Positions 10,808 to 17,931 of a stretch of 37,229 bases of DNA are shown one piece after another. A model generated the notes under the pieces. It saw only the letters and a program-made list of their open reading frames with translations. It was not told the DNA's origin and did no database searches. This DNA comes from an uncultured Ureaplasma sp. (lineage in GTDB: Bacteria > Bacillota_I > Bacilli_A > Mycoplasmatales > Mycoplasmoidaceae): positions 1-37,229 of the forward strand of contig CALUPI010000011.1 of assembly GCA_944322645.1 (NCBI GenBank). Direction: 5' to 3'. Made by a program: the position numbers and the translations under genes. Numbering within the stretch: position 1 is the first letter of the stretch; each line of letters starts with the position of its first letter.

Positions 10808-11275
10808 TTATATGTAGACTGCAGCCAAATTTTTAAGTGCAATCGTGAATTATTAGAATCAGTTGTAGATTGTGATTGCGAATTATATAAAAAAACAAAA
10901 ATTATGAGAGACATTGATATAGAAGATATTAAGAATTTATTATTTGAAGCAATTATGGAAATTCCACCATATTTATCAATTATAGAGGTAAAAATTGATG
11001 ATCAAGGTAATACATATGGGGAATCATTATATTTGTGTGAGCAAAAAATAAATGAAAAATTTGATTTAGCAAATTTATTAGGGGTAGATTTTAATGAAGA
11101 ATATGAACAAGAATTATTAGATTTATAATCTAATAAAAATGATATAAGAAGTAGAGTAAAAAATAGATTCAACAATGGAATCAATTTTTGCAAAATGTTT
11201 TTAAACGAATATTTCCCAAATGAAATTGAATATTTTACAAAAGTCCAAGAGTTGAATAATTCAAAAGAAAAATAA
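10808..11275 (+). pseudogene. Decayed gene: no start codon and an in-frame stop
   Basis: One frame is open from 10808 to 11275 except for a single TAA at 11126-11128. The first ATG is at 10904, but the frame reads as protein for about 30 codons before it (...CNRELLESVVDCDCELYKK), and it continues for 49 codons after the TAA (SNKNDIRSRVKNRFNNGINF...). No usable start or ribosome-binding site precedes the upstream part. The simplest reading is a cytosolic protein gene that lost its 5' end and acquired an ochre codon. The 74-aa piece 10904-11128 could still be translated. Family not recognised. Confidence 0.55.
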
Positions 11276-11439
11276 TTATAATAAATATTTAAAAATATTC
11301 ATAATATGAATATAATAAATGAATATAAATATTATTATATATTATATAAATATAATATATGTAAAAAATAATATTAAAAATATATTCATTTTTTAAATAT
11401 TGTATTATAATGATTATAGATTACTATAGGAGAATAATT
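11276..11439 (+). promoter_or_regulatory. Extremely AT-rich promoter region of the small-gene cassette
   Basis: About 160 bases almost without G or C, with many short A/T palindromes. Near its end TATTATAAT is a good -10 box, followed by TAGGAG before the ATG at 11440. It probably drives the run of small genes downstream. Such AT-only DNA next to partition genes can also mark a replication or nicking origin; no iterons were seen. Confidence 0.35.
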
Positions 11440-11769
11440 ATGCCAACAAAAAATTATAATATTAGAGCAAATGCATATCAAAAAAGAACTAACTTATATA
11501 ATCTAATCCAATGATTAATAAGTGAAGGTTATACATTTATAAAAGATAAAGATTATGTATGATTCAAAGAAAACATTGTTGAACTACATAAACATAATAG
11601 AGTGATAAATGATTTAAGGTTCACAAAAGAATTAGAATCTTTTGAATTATTGCAATTACCTATAATTTATGTAAATACAAACACAGAAAATCTATGTATT
11701 CATACATTAGAATTACACAAACCTAAACCAATAAATATTCCAGAATTTAAAAAAGGAGAAGACTGATAA
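11440..11769 (+). CDS. Hypothetical protein, first gene of the small-gene cassette
   Basis: A 109-aa ORF with a TAGGAG site 8 bases before the ATG and three TGA=Trp codons. The sequence is soluble-looking (MPTKNYNIRANAYQKRTNLY at the start), mixed charged and aromatic, with no signal peptide. It ends with TAATG, so its stop overlaps the start of the next gene and translation is probably coupled. It is the first of about six tiny genes leading to parA. Family not recognised. Confidence 0.65.
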
Positions 11770-12014
11770 TGGAAACATCCAATAAAAGATTAACAAAAGA
11801 ATTTATTAAAAGTATTGAAATTCTTTTAGAAAAAAATTGATGTTTTGCTGATCAATTTTCAAATCGAAATTTTTATAATTTAAAAAATATGAAAAATGGT
11901 GTTGTAGACTATGATGTAACACTTTTTAAAAATATTTATTTTTTTAGTTACATTGAAGTAGAATGCAAAAACACAAATTTAAAACAAATAGTAATTTATA
12001 AAGACGAAAAATAA
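11769..12014 (+). CDS. Small hypothetical protein
   Basis: An 81-aa ORF whose ATG overlaps the preceding TAA (TAATG), with AAGGAG about 14 bases upstream. It contains one TGA=Trp, has no signal peptide, and is rich in Asn, Lys and Phe. Coupled translation with its neighbours and good ribosome-binding sites support it as real despite its size. Function unknown. Confidence 0.6.
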
Positions 12015-12027
12015 GGAGAATTAAATT

Positions 12028-12126
12028 ATGTTTAAAAATTTAAATGGCAAAATAATATACATTAAAGATATCATTTTGTGTGAAAAAAAAGATTATCAAT
12101 TTCCTAAATTTGTAAAAGGAGAATAA
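12028..12126 (+). CDS. Very small hypothetical protein (32 aa)
   Basis: A 32-codon ORF with AAGGAG 10 bases before the ATG and the next gene starting 6 bases after its stop. The spacing and ribosome-binding site match its neighbours, so it is probably translated. The peptide is amphipathic, starting MFKNLNGKIIYIKD; no motif is seen. Confidence 0.5.
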   Translation: MFKNLNGKIIYIKDIILCEKKDYQFPKFVKGE

Positions 12127-12131
12127 TAATT

Positions 12132-12302
12132 ATGAAAGAAGAACATTTATTAAACCTCATTGAATCAGGATTTAAAGGATATCATGCTTACCATAAAGCA
12201 ATTGATAATTTTATTAATCAATTAGTTTTGGATGGTAGTTATGGATTAGCTAAAAAAGTAAAAACAATTCAAGATAATAATTATAAAATTATTAAAAACT
12301 AA
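12132..12302 (+). CDS. Small hypothetical protein (56 aa)
   Basis: A 56-codon ORF with AAGGAG upstream of the ATG, embedded in the tightly packed cassette. The sequence looks helical (MKEEHLLNLIESGFKGYHAY at the start) with no membrane segment. Function unknown. Confidence 0.55.
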   Translation: MKEEHLLNLIESGFKGYHAYHKAIDNFINQLVLDGSYGLAKKVKTIQDNNYKIIKN

Positions 12303-12318
12303 GGAAAAGGAAAAGAAT

Positions 12319-12573
12319 ATGAATAATAAATTAATAAAACAAATAAAAAAATTAATAAATGTTGGATATTATTTTACTAATATTCATGATTATAATTTAT
12401 TCATTCAAATTATGAATAATAAAAATATTGTTGTTTCAAATTATGATGTTATTTTAATTAATATTTATTATTATAGTTTTGCTTTTGAAGCAATTATAAA
12501 TAACAAAAAGAAAATATGACAATTTACATTATTTAAGCAAACATTAAAGGAAATTAACAAGGAGGATATATAG
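12319..12573 (+). CDS. Small hypothetical protein (84 aa)
   Basis: An 84-codon frame read through one TGA=Trp (12517-12519). GGAAAAGGAAAAG precedes the ATG. It begins MNNKLIKQIKKLINVGYYFT and has a basic, helical N-terminus and an aromatic-rich middle. The next gene starts 1 base after its stop. Function unknown. Confidence 0.6.
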
Positions 12574-12574
12574 T

Positions 12575-12802
12575 ATGTGAAAATGAATTATTGGAGGGGT
12601 AGTATTGGGAGTTATTGGAATTGCATGTGCAGGAACTTATGTGGCTGTGAAAAATCAAAGAGAACAATATAAGCAAGACCATCCTGATACTAATAATCAA
12701 CCATCAAAATCAGATAATAATGAAAATTTAACAAATAAAGATACAAATATCCAAAATTTTAGTACTTTTATAAAGGTGAATTATGATAATAACAATCACT
12801 AA
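12575..12802 (+). CDS. Small single-pass membrane protein
   Basis: The start at 12575 was chosen because AAGGAGG lies about 10 bases upstream and the frame then reads MWKWIIGGVVLGVIGIACAG with two TGA=Trp codons. One N-terminal transmembrane helix is followed by a polar tail rich in Asn, Asp and Gln. A Cys lies within the helix region, but the sequence before it (GIAC) is a poor lipobox. Its end overlaps the start of the parA gene by 20 bases, so the two may be translationally coupled. Possibly a membrane component of the mobile element; function unknown. Confidence 0.7.
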
Positions 12803-13586
12803 TAATAAAGGTGGTGTTTTAAAAACCACAGTTGCAGTAAATATTGCATGTCAATTAGTAGTTAATGGGTATAAAGTAGCATTATTTGATTTTGATAATC
12901 AATGTAATATTAGTACTTCATTTTTGAAGATATCTGATAAACAAAAACCTAAAAATAATTTATTAAATTTATTGATGGGTGAAAGCTTTAAAAATTGTAT
13001 TGATTTGACAATTAATAATGAAATTCAAAAAAATGTATTATTTCATAATTCTAAATCAAAAGGACAATTATTTTTGATTCATGGAAGTGAAAATATTACA
13101 TTATATGATGAATATATTAAAACTAGTAAAATTGATAATCAAAAATTAAAGAAAATTCTGGTTGAAATAAATAAATTGGTAGATTATGTAATTGTTGATA
13201 CTCCTCCAAATATCAACAACATTACTAAAATTGCAATTGAAAACAGTGATAAGGTTATCATTCCGTTTGATTTAAATTACTATTCGATTGACGGGATCAT
13301 TACTTTATTGAAAAATTTTAAAAACAATAATATTAATTACTTTTTATTAGCGACAAAAGTTAACAAAAGTAAAACTAATTCTAAAAACTTTGAAAATTTA
13401 AAAGAATTAGTTGAAATTAATAACTTAAAAAATATTCATATTTTGAATACAAAAATAAGTTATAATAATTTGAGTAATCTAATTATTCAAAATCAACATG
13501 TTCCTCAAGTGTTGAGTATGTCTTATTTGAAAATAAATCAAAAATATATTGATGAGTATAAAAATTTAATTGAGGAAATAAGTTAA
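12783..13586 (+). CDS. parA: ParA/Soj-type partition ATPase
   Basis: This 267-aa protein begins MIITITNNKGGVLKTT, a deviant Walker A (residues 9-16) with the signature Lys; Leu replaces the usual Gly, which I recall as common in mollicute Soj proteins. FDFDNQCNIS (Walker A') and VDTPPN (Walker B, about residue 139) are also present. ParA ATPases position plasmids or chromosomes, and also occur in mycoplasma conjugative elements. The partner is probably the RHH protein at 13678. GGTG precedes the ATG, and the gene overlaps the end of a small membrane protein gene. Confidence 0.92.
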   Translation: MIITITNNKGGVLKTTVAVNIACQLVVNGYKVALFDFDNQCNISTSFLKISDKQKPKNNLLNLLMGESFKNCIDLTINNEIQKNVLFHNSKSKGQLFLIHGSENITLYDEYIKTSKIDNQKLKKILVEINKLVDYVIVDTPPNINNITKIAIENSDKVIIPFDLNYYSIDGIITLLKNFKNNNINYFLLATKVNKSKTNSKNFENLKELVEINNLKNIHILNTKISYNNLSNLIIQNQHVPQVLSMSYLKINQKYIDEYKNLIEEIS

Positions 13587-13596
13587 GGGTGATGTT

Positions 13597-13665
13597 ATGA
13601 ATATGAAAATTCAAGAATTTATCACTTGATTTAATAATATATTTAATAATATGCATAAAAACTAA
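13597..13665 (+). CDS. Tiny ORF (22 aa) between parA and the RHH gene
   Basis: Twenty-two codons starting MNMKIQEFITWFNNIF, with GGGTGATG upstream and one TGA=Trp. It fits exactly between parA and the RHH gene and would make a short amphipathic helix. It may simply be a leader that couples translation. Support is positional only. Confidence 0.35.
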
Positions 13666-13677
13666 AGGGAGAAAATT

Positions 13678-13980
13678 ATGAAAAAAAATAATTTAAAAAA
13701 TGATTTACAAAATGCAATTGATGAAAATTTATTAGATCAAATAGATTCAAAAATTGAATCAAAAAATAACTCTTCGGGTTATAAAAATTTTAAAGAAATA
13801 AAAGCTAATATTAATAATTTTTCAGAAGAAATTCCAACAATTGAAGATATAAAAAATTGTAAATTACAAGTTTATATCGATAATGAATTGGCAAATAAAT
13901 TAGCTTTATTTATGAAAAAAAATAAATTATCACAGTCAAAGGCTGTTAAATATATTTTGAGAAAATTTTTTGAAAGATAA
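13678..13980 (+). CDS. Ribbon-helix-helix DNA-binding protein, likely ParA partner
   Basis: A 100-aa protein with AAAGGGAGA before the ATG. The N-terminal half is acidic/Asn-rich and probably flexible. The C-terminal 40 residues (CKLQVYIDNELANKLALFMK, then NKLSQSKAVKYILRKFFE) have the beta-strand/helix/helix pattern of CopG/ParG-like ribbon-helix-helix domains. Small RHH proteins encoded straight after parA normally bind the centromere site, stimulate the ATPase and repress the operon. The centromere repeats were not identified. The assignment as partition partner rests on gene order. Confidence 0.75.
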   Translation: MKKNNLKNDLQNAIDENLLDQIDSKIESKNNSSGYKNFKEIKANINNFSEEIPTIEDIKNCKLQVYIDNELANKLALFMKKNKLSQSKAVKYILRKFFER

Positions 13981-13997
13981 TCATAGGAGATAATATA

Positions 13998-14261
13998 ATG
14001 GCGAGTGGAAATTTAGATTTAGCAAAAGCTAACAAAAAAGATGAATTTTATACGCAACGTAGTGATATCGAGAATGAACTAAAACATTATAAAGAACATT
14101 TTAAAAATAAAGTTGTTTATTGCAATTGTGATGATCCTGAATGAAGCAACTTCTATTTCTTTTTTCAAGAACAATTCGAAAATTATCAATTAAAAAAATT
14201 AATAACTACTCATTATGAACCAAATGGAAAATCATATAAATTAGAAATTTTAAGTGATTAA
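13998..14261 (+). pseudogene. Truncated EcoRI-type adenine-specific DNA methyltransferase
   Basis: 87 codons with a good AGGAGA site. The sequence NKKDEFYTQRSDIENELKHY, followed by VVYCNCDDPEWSNF, is characteristic of the N-terminus of EcoRI-family adenine methyltransferases, which are usually well over 300 aa. Here the frame ends after the LKKLITTHYEP block, so the catalytic domain is missing, and a terminator follows. It is most simply a deletion remnant of a restriction-modification or orphan methylase gene at the right edge of the mobile element; no endonuclease gene is visible. Confidence 0.8.
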
Positions 14262-14274
14262 ATTAAAAAATTAT

Positions 14275-14303
14275 AAATAGTGAAAATCTCACTATTTTTT
14301 TAT
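14275..14303 (+). terminator. Intrinsic terminator
   Basis: AAATAGTGA (14275-14283) pairs with TCACTATTT (14289-14297) around AAATC, followed by a run of T. It lies 14 bases after the truncated methylase and closes the parA-methylase transcript. Confidence 0.85.
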
Positions 14304-14317
14304 ATGTATATTGATAA

Positions 14318-14379
14318 AAAAACAAGACAATTATAAAGGAGTTCTATAAGCAAATTAAAATCCTAATTGTCTTGTTTTT
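14318..14379. repeat. 62-base perfect palindrome with 30-base loop
   Basis: AAAAACAAGACAATTA (14318-14333) is the exact reverse complement of 14364-14379, giving a 16-bp stem with a 30-base loop; T runs at both outer ends allow termination in either direction. The plus-strand loop carries AAAGGAG. A second hairpin (GCTTTTA/TAAAAGC, 14382-14403) follows. It may be a bidirectional terminator, a small RNA, or an end structure of the neighbouring insertion sequence. Confidence 0.6.
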
Positions 14380-14481
14380 ATGCTTTTAATATTATATAAA
14401 AGCTATTATATTTTAGCATATTATTTTTGATAGAATTTAAGTGAATATTAAATTTAAAATAAATTTAGAAAGGTTAATAAA

Positions 14482-15620
14482 ATGAATTTAAAAGATAATC
14501 TTAAAGATTCAATTTTGGAACAAATTGATAATTATGATTATGAATTTTATATTAAAAATAAAGTAAAAAAAGATTATATTTTTAAAGGCTATGTCAATAG
14601 AAAATTGGTTTGGAAAGGAATAAAATTAGAAATAAAAATAAGAAAATATTATGATTATAAAAATCATAGATCATATTATCCTATATATGAATTTTTAAAT
14701 ATTAATAAAGCTGAAAAATATGATAATGAAACAAAAAATGAGGCTATAAAAAAAGTCTTATTTTTTAATAATACATATAAAAGTGCAGGCTTTATTAATG
14801 AAGATTGTAGTATGTCAAAATGAAAAGTATTTGATTGTTTAACAAAATATAAAAATGATTTTTTTGAATATAGTATTAAAAATTTTATCCCTAAAACGGA
14901 TAAGATTTTTATTTGTATAGATGATACTTTTAGGAAATTAAAAGTAAAAAATAAAGCTGTTAAATTTAGATTTAGAGTAATTAATATTTATCAAAATAAA
15001 GTTGATAATAGGTTTGAAAATCAAATTAAAATATGTATGATTTTTAGAACAAATGAGAATGAAAATTCCATTAAAAGAACTTTAAAAGTGATTAAAGAAA
15101 ATTTAAATAAATATTATCAATTTAAGCAATTTAAACAAAAATTAATTGTTTGTGGCGATGGAGCAAAGTATATAAATAAAATTGCAAAATCGTTAAAATC
15201 CGAACAAGTTTTAGATAAATTTCATTGCTATCAAAATGTATTTAAAGTGTTTAATTTTAAAAACTTAAATAGAAATTTAAGCAATGAAAATGCTATTGAA
15301 TTTAATAAAAATAAGAAGAAATATTATTATGAAATAATAAAAAATTTAGAATTAAAAAAGTTCAATTTTGTTTATAATTTGTTAGATAAATTGAAACTTT
15401 TTTTTAAAGAAATTAGTAAAATAATTGATTTAATGAGATTAAAAAGATATTTAAAATATCATGAAAATCATATTAAAAATTGAGAATTATATAAATTCAA
15501 TACGACATATACGGAAACTATATTCAATCAATTATTAAGTCAAAATTTGGTGCATTTGGAAAGATTTATTCATTAAATATTTTTAGAAAAATTATAGGTT
15601 TTAAAGCAATAATTTATTAA
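14482..15620 (+). mobile_element. UPF0236/ISLre2-like transposase, C-terminally frameshifted
   Basis: The main frame (14482-15576, 364 aa, with TGA=Trp) shows features of UPF0236/ISLre2 DDE transposases: FICIDDTFRKLK (first Asp), LIVCGDGAKYINKIAKSL with FHCYQNV (second Asp), and TYTETIFNQLLS (Glu). It then ends early at RFIH. A -1 change around 15552 restores FGKIYSLNIFRKIIGFKAII, ending at 15620, as expected for the family's C-terminus, so a one-base deletion has probably truncated it. AGAAAGG precedes the start. Terminal inverted repeats and target duplications could not be fixed by eye. It sits between a truncated methylase and decayed genes, in a degraded zone. Confidence 0.75.
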
Positions 15621-15638
15621 AAATATAGCTTATTTTTT

Positions 15639-15905
15639 CTTCAAAAAGCTAACTTTTTTGAAGCAGGTTAAGCCCCTATTTTGGTTTCCAAAATTTTACC
15701 TTATTCCAAAAAAATTTAAGCAATTTTTTGCTGTTCCCATTATACAATATAATGGGAAAAGTTTATTTGGATAAGGTAGGGGTATGGTGGGAACAACAAT
15801 TTTAAACTCATAATTTACATAGTAAATTAAAATGAGTGAAAAAAAGTGTTGTGCTAACGCCCTTAACCTGTAAAACGCATAATGTGGGTGCTCACACATG
15901 CGTTG
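15639..15905 (+). ncRNA. Highly structured region, candidate non-coding RNA
   Basis: No plausible gene lies here, but many helices do: CTTCAAAAA/TTTTTGAAG (15639-15647/15655-15663); CAGGTTAAG/CTTAACCTG (15664-15672/15862-15870) closing the domain; CCCCTA/TAGGGG (15673-15678/15777-15782); ATTTTGG/CCAAAAT (15678-15684/15688-15694); CCTTAT-CCAAA/TTTGG-ATAAGG (15699-15710/15766-15776); CCCATTATA/TATAATGGG (15736-15744/15748-15756); ACTCAT/ATGAGT (15806-15811/15832-15837); AACGCAT/ATGCGTT (15874-15880/15898-15904). GTTCCCA (15733-15739) could instead pair with TGGGAAC (15788-15794). GC content is higher than the surroundings. It does not match tmRNA, RNase P or SRP RNA signatures I know. Strand is a guess. 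Confidence 0.5.
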
Positions 15906-16148
15906 GGACAAAAAATCAACCTTTTTTGTAAAAAAATAAAATAAAAATTATAAATAATTTTTAAAAAATTAAAAAATATGGGAACTAAATTAATTAACAT
16001 ATTTAATATGTTAAAAAAATAAAAATTGATTAAATTTAAAAAAATTAAATCAAAAAATTAATTAAAAATATCATTGTGAAAAAAATTAAAAAAATTTTTG
16101 GAAAAAATAATTTTTGTTATAATTCAATTAACGAGTTTTGGTAACTAA
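15906..16148. other. AT-rich non-coding stretch
   Basis: About 240 bases of A/T runs with no ORF. Near the right end TTATAAT looks like a -10 box, followed by a hairpin (GGTAA 16140-16144 with TTACC 16151-16155) flanked by AGTTT/AAACT. Nothing else is seen. Confidence 0.4.
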
Positions 16149-16334
16149 AATTACCCCAAACTTCAAACAGTCCCAAATGATTTAAATAATTCTAATGATA
16201 ATTATAAATTTGAATTTCAAGATAATAGTTCAGTTTCTGACAAATATCAATTACTTAGTCAGCTATTAGATGACTATCAAAAAAATAAAATTAGTAAAGA
16301 AGAATTTGAACAAAAGAAACAAGAAATTCTTTAA
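16149..16334 (+). pseudogene. Remnant of a SHOCT-domain protein
   Basis: After a TAA at 16146 the frame stays open to 16334 without any ATG and ends in DKYQLLSQLLDDYQKNKIS plus KEEFEQKKQEIL. This is a typical C-terminal SHOCT motif, like the end of the intact gene at 20693-21241. The upstream membrane part is missing, so this is a 5'-deleted paralog. It ends 5 bases before the end of the opposing gene. Confidence 0.6.
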
Positions 16335-16338
16335 TATA

Positions 16339-17857
16339 TTAAATATTCTTAAATGATAATAATCACGTAATTAATTTCTTAGTAACATATATATTATTTT
16401 TTAAAGTTAAAATAAATAAATATCCATCATAATTTATAAATGTAACATTTTCATTTATTGCAATTTCTTCTAACTTTAAAATTAAATTAGCATATTTATC
16501 AATAAATTCATAATTTAAAAAATTTTTAAGATTATGACTAAAAATATGAATATTATTCATTCAAATTTGTTTTTTATTTTCAAAATCATAAATATCTTGA
16601 AATTTAGGAATTGAACGTGAAATTATAAAATTGGGCAAATTATTGTTAAATTTGATTATTACTTGATTATCAATCAATCTATAAAAAGAATTTTTAGTAT
16701 TACTACTTGTTTCGGTTGCATTGCTTAAAAGATTTTGATTTTCAATCATTGCATTTATTAAACAACACATTGGATGATTATTTATAATTTCATTTCTAAC
16801 AGTTTCAATTGTTGAATCAAATTCTGAAAATTTCACATCAAGTTTTAAAATTACATAATTATTTTGTTCATTAAAATGAGGAACTATATTGTAAATAATT
16901 TTATCCTTTCAATAAAATTTACAAAATAAATATAATGGGGAATTACAAATAATATTTTCATAATTAATATTAAACATATAATTATTAAAATTAAAATCAA
17001 CAACCCATTTTTCAAAAAGGATTAAATGCATAAAAATTTTAATAATATTTTCAAAAAACCAATTAGCATCTAATATAATTTTAGAAATAATATTATCAAT
17101 ATCGTTATAATCAGATGCTGAATTAAAAAAATGTAACTCATCTATTTTTAAAAGATTAAAATAATCTGTTTTTTCATAAAAATTTAAAAAACTTTCATCA
17201 AAAAATAACAAATTATTATCTTTATAAATTTTATTAATAAATGCATTTGATTTTCATAAGTCATGTAATCCTTCTTGAACATAAATATTAAAAATTTCCA
17301 TAATTTTAACAATTGGAATGTCCTTAGCATATGAAATGTGATATGAATCTTCAAATTCTTTATTTTCAAGTTGTACTAACTCAGATGTTTCATGAAAATA
17401 CCCTTCATTTTCAATTGAAAAATCGAAATCTAGATTTAAATTAGTAAATGAAAAAATTTTGTATTTATACTTATTATCTTCTAAATATATTAGAATAAAT
17501 ATTTTAAAATGCTTATATTCCAATTTAAAAATTTTAATAATTGAAATATATTTAAAATAATTTTTTATATGCTCGAATTCATTATTAGTAGGATATGACA
17601 TAAATATTTCAAATGTTTTAAAAACATTATTAATAAAAATAAAATAATCAAAATTAGAAAAAAATGTATTTAAGGATTTTGTTAATGCATTTAAATTTTG
17701 TTCAGTATTTTCTATTTTTATCAACTTATTAAAAAAAGTTTATTTTATCATATATTAGTTTATTTTCATTAATAAATTTACTAAAATAATTTTCAATGCT
17801 TTTATTTATAAGTTTTGATAAGTCTTGATATTTTTTAATATAATCTTTTAATTCCAT
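16339..17857 (-). CDS. Unknown protein, frameshifted near its N-terminus
   Basis: From the TTG at 17724 a 461-aa frame runs to 16339 (TGA=Trp). Just upstream a 42-codon ORF starts at the ATG at 17857 (MELKDYIKKYQDLSKLINKS...). It runs into TAA immediately after an A7 run on the plus strand (17731-17737, T7 on the coding strand). Removing one base joins the two seamlessly (...YDKINFFNKLIKIENTEQ...), so the true gene is about 505 aa. It is Asn/Phe/Ile-rich, without signal peptide or clear domain. A TATAAT box about 10 bases before the ATG suggests a near-leaderless mRNA. Function not recognised. Confidence 0.7.
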
Positions 17858-17931
17858 ATCTATATTATAAAAAAATATTCTTAATTGTACTATAATATCA
17901 TTGTATTAATACAGTTAAGAGGTTCTTGTTT
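17858..17931. promoter_or_regulatory. Divergent promoter region
   Basis: TATAATATAG on the minus strand serves the unknown gene; ACTATAATAT (about 17889-17898) on the plus strand serves the lipoprotein gene. The perfect palindrome TGTATTAATACA (about 17902-17913) lies between the plus-strand -10 box and the AAGAGG ribosome-binding site, so it is in the 5' leader and could be an operator. Confidence 0.5.

Noticed and set aside
13597-13665. Type I toxin peptide
   Set aside because: The 22-aa peptide is amphipathic, not hydrophobic, and no antisense unit or repeat is nearby.
15639-15905. tmRNA, RNase P RNA or SRP RNA
   Set aside because: The conserved cores I know (GAGGAAAGTCC of RNase P, GGAAGCAG-type SRP loop, tmRNA tag frame) are absent.
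15696-15911. Minus-strand 71-aa ORF
   Set aside because: It lies across the structured region, has no ribosome-binding site and its composition (Cys/His/Arg/Pro) is unlike every gene here.
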